Below, piece by piece: positions 62,301-64,000 of a DNA stretch of 64,000 bases. The position numbers were made by a program, and so were the translations under genes. The notes under the pieces are model-generated. The model worked only from the letters and a program-made list of their open reading frames with translations. It searched no databases and was not told where the DNA came from. The stretch lies in the NCBI GenBank assembly GCA_034687125.1, contig JAQGBZ010000282.1, positions 1 to 64,000 on the forward strand, in the 5' to 3' direction. The DNA comes from Neelides folsomi. Its lineage: Eukaryota > Arthropoda > Collembola > Neelipleona > Neelidae. Position 1 is the stretch's first letter. Every line of letters starts with the position of its first letter.

Positions 62301-64000
62301 ACATAAACTTAATTATAAATTTATTTATATTAATTATAAATTCACCTTCATGGTCGACTTGATCTTCAAATGATTCGGTTCGATGGGCTCGTCCTAATAA
62401 AACATAATTAAATCAAAGTTATTTTATTGGAAACGTTATTTTATTGAAAGTGAAAATTCCTAAATTTCATTATGAACTAAAAGAACTTGCTTGCAATGGA
62501 CCGTTTCCTATCTCTCTGAGCCATCAACTCTCTTTCTGATGGCGTTCTTCTTCTGTATTTAGCCATTAACTTCACACTCAATTTGACAGGTTCTTTGAAA
62601 CTGAATGAAGAATCTTGTCGGTGAATTGTTAACTGCTGATACTTTGTTTTAGGCCCCTATTAATGACAATCAATAGTAATTACAATTTATGTAATTATCA
62701 CCAATAAACCTATATTAAGTAATTAATTGATAAATTGTATAATTGATAATTTACAAAGTCAGCTTCTGAAAGTTCTTCCTCATAACTCATCGAGACAACA
62801 GCCAACATCAAATTCAGAAGATAGAAATATCCAAGAAAAACAACAGTGAGGAAATAAAATAACGAAAACCATCCATTCGTTGACATCACCTTTTGAATAA
62901 AACATTGATAAAGCTTAATAATTAACCTTTTAAAGCTTAAATAGTGTTTAATTTTAGTGTTTAATTTTTAATTTAAAAAATCTTACAAATCCTAGAAATA
63001 CATCAAAATCTTACCAACTCATAAGGTCTTTCCCAATAATCCAATGTTATAAGTTGGAATGTTGTGAGCATTGAGTTGAAAAAATTGTCAAAACTTGTCC
63101 AGCCATCATCTGGATTTCCTCCTAAATCTTTTAAGCAAACGTAGCCGTTGGGACAACTCCTTCAAAGTCAAATATTAAAAATGGAGTTTCTATACAATTG
63201 ATAAATCCTTAACAGTTAATTTGAATAAATCTGTAAGTTAGTTTGATACCTTATGAGATAAGTTCCATTTCCACATGGCATGAATTCGTCTTCGGGGAAA
63301 TCTCGCATTAGCCAATTTCGGTGATCGTTCACCCAACTTAGGATACACAATGTAAATTAATAAAGAAAAAGTTATTATTTGATTTTTTAAAAATGTAAAA
63401 GAAATAAAGACAAGAATATTTTACTATTACTCATTATAATACAAATCAACTAAAGGATCATCTGGATTAATGATTGGGTTTCCCCCCGTGTCGGCAATTC
63501 CACCTCTTATAATCACACATTTCTGAAGAAGCTTCCCCATGAACATCTGAAGACCAATGAGGGAAAAGACAATGAGGCAAAAACATGTGAGTGCCATCAC
63601 TTCAATAAGTTGAACCACAGACCTCAGCAAAGCATTGATCATCATACGAAGTCCTAAATGAGCAATTAAGTTAAAGAACATTTTACTTTAATTAAAAATT
63701 ATTAAATACTACCTGGCAAGACAGAAATAGTTTTGACAGCTCTCAATACTCTGAACGTTCGAAGAAAGTCCAAATTCCCTGGATTGGATCCTCCGGTATA
63801 TTCAAGTCCTAAAGTTACCCAACCAGCGACAACACATGCAAAGTCCAAGGTATTCCATTTATTTCTCAAATAGGCAAACTTGTTCATTATAAATCCTTTA
63901 GCCAAGATCTTTAGCAAACATTCGAAAGTGTACACAACGAGCATCATAAAGCTGCATAAAATTAAAAATTATATTAACATTCATTTTCTAAATATTTCTT
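56324..64000 (-). CDS. NaCP60E: Nav2-type (DSC1/NaCP60E-like) four-domain cation channel, partial (N-terminus outside window)
   Basis: Four repeats of six transmembrane segments run right to left: DI (about 64-62.8 kb), DII (61.9-60.5), DIII (60.0-58.5), DIV (58.3-57.0), then a C-terminal tail with an IQ motif ([16 protein letters not shown]) to the stop at 56324. P-loops read [13 protein letters not shown] (D), [13 protein letters not shown] (E), [12 protein letters not shown] (E) and [12 protein letters not shown] (A). This is DEEA, whereas para-type sodium channels have DEKA. DEEA is established for insect DSC1/BSC1, a Ca2+-preferring channel that modulates neuronal excitability. S4 of DIV ([18 protein letters not shown]) is intact. 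The III-IV linker has [20 protein letters not shown]. About 20 or more exons were traced as open blocks; the 5' end lies beyond 64000. Open frames at 57054-57344, 57428-57691, 59491-59952, 61094-61333 and 63427-63681 are its exons. Confidence 0.93.

Noticed and set aside
56324-64000. Annotation as the para voltage-gated sodium channel
   Set aside because: The third P-loop is YEGW rather than FKGW, giving DEEA, the hallmark of DSC1/Nav2.

Overview
This is eukaryotic nuclear DNA from an arthropod, most likely a hexapod. It is AT-rich, with short GT-AG introns of roughly 50-500 bp. Evidence for the lineage is a tandem cluster of insect-type gustatory receptor (Gr) genes, a sodium-channel-like gene of the arthropod DSC1/NaCP60E (Nav2) class, and insect-like pen-2 and inorganic pyrophosphatase genes. 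The species was not identified. Gene models were made by hand-splicing open frames; those with every junction resolved keep reading frame throughout.

Left edge (1-3.9 kb): the first 72 bases are the 5' end of an 18S rRNA gene on the minus strand. External/intergenic spacer sequence follows, with three copies of a spacer repeat and a shorter tandem duplication.

Chemoreceptor cluster (3.9-17.1 kb): six minus-strand Gr genes (429-440 aa where complete) share one architecture: a long first exon, a 90-bp second exon and a short last exon ending in a variant of the Gr signature (IY-hydrophobic-FQFRDED). Two subfamilies alternate. Several second introns carry foldback MITE-like elements, and one last exon is duplicated.

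Middle (17.5-36.8 kb): inorganic pyrophosphatase with a mitochondrial-type leader (minus); a large coiled-coil/disordered protein of unknown function; a small Cys-rich protein resembling the C20orf85/CIMIP1 family; a small secreted or GPI-anchored-like protein; a zinc-finger fragment; a Munc13-4/BAIAP3-like exocytosis protein with two C2 domains; a secreted Cys-rich protein; and the gamma-secretase subunit pen-2 (minus).

Right half (37-64 kb): a four-coding-exon actin gene with a non-coding first exon and CArG/CCAAT/TATA-like upstream sites (minus); a GT92/DUF23 glycosyltransferase (minus); mucin-like Ser/Thr-rich coding segments (minus); a secreted Gly/Ser-rich and Leu-rich protein (minus); an unrecognised nuclear-looking protein of 611 aa (plus); and a Nav2-type channel (minus) truncated by the right edge, whose four P-loops read D-E-E-A.

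Apart from the Gr array, the genes look functionally unrelated, as is usual in animal genomes. I saw no clear novel multigene system. The most interesting points are the Gr array with its intronic elements and duplicated terminal exon, the rDNA junction, the DEEA channel, and several lineage-specific secreted proteins.
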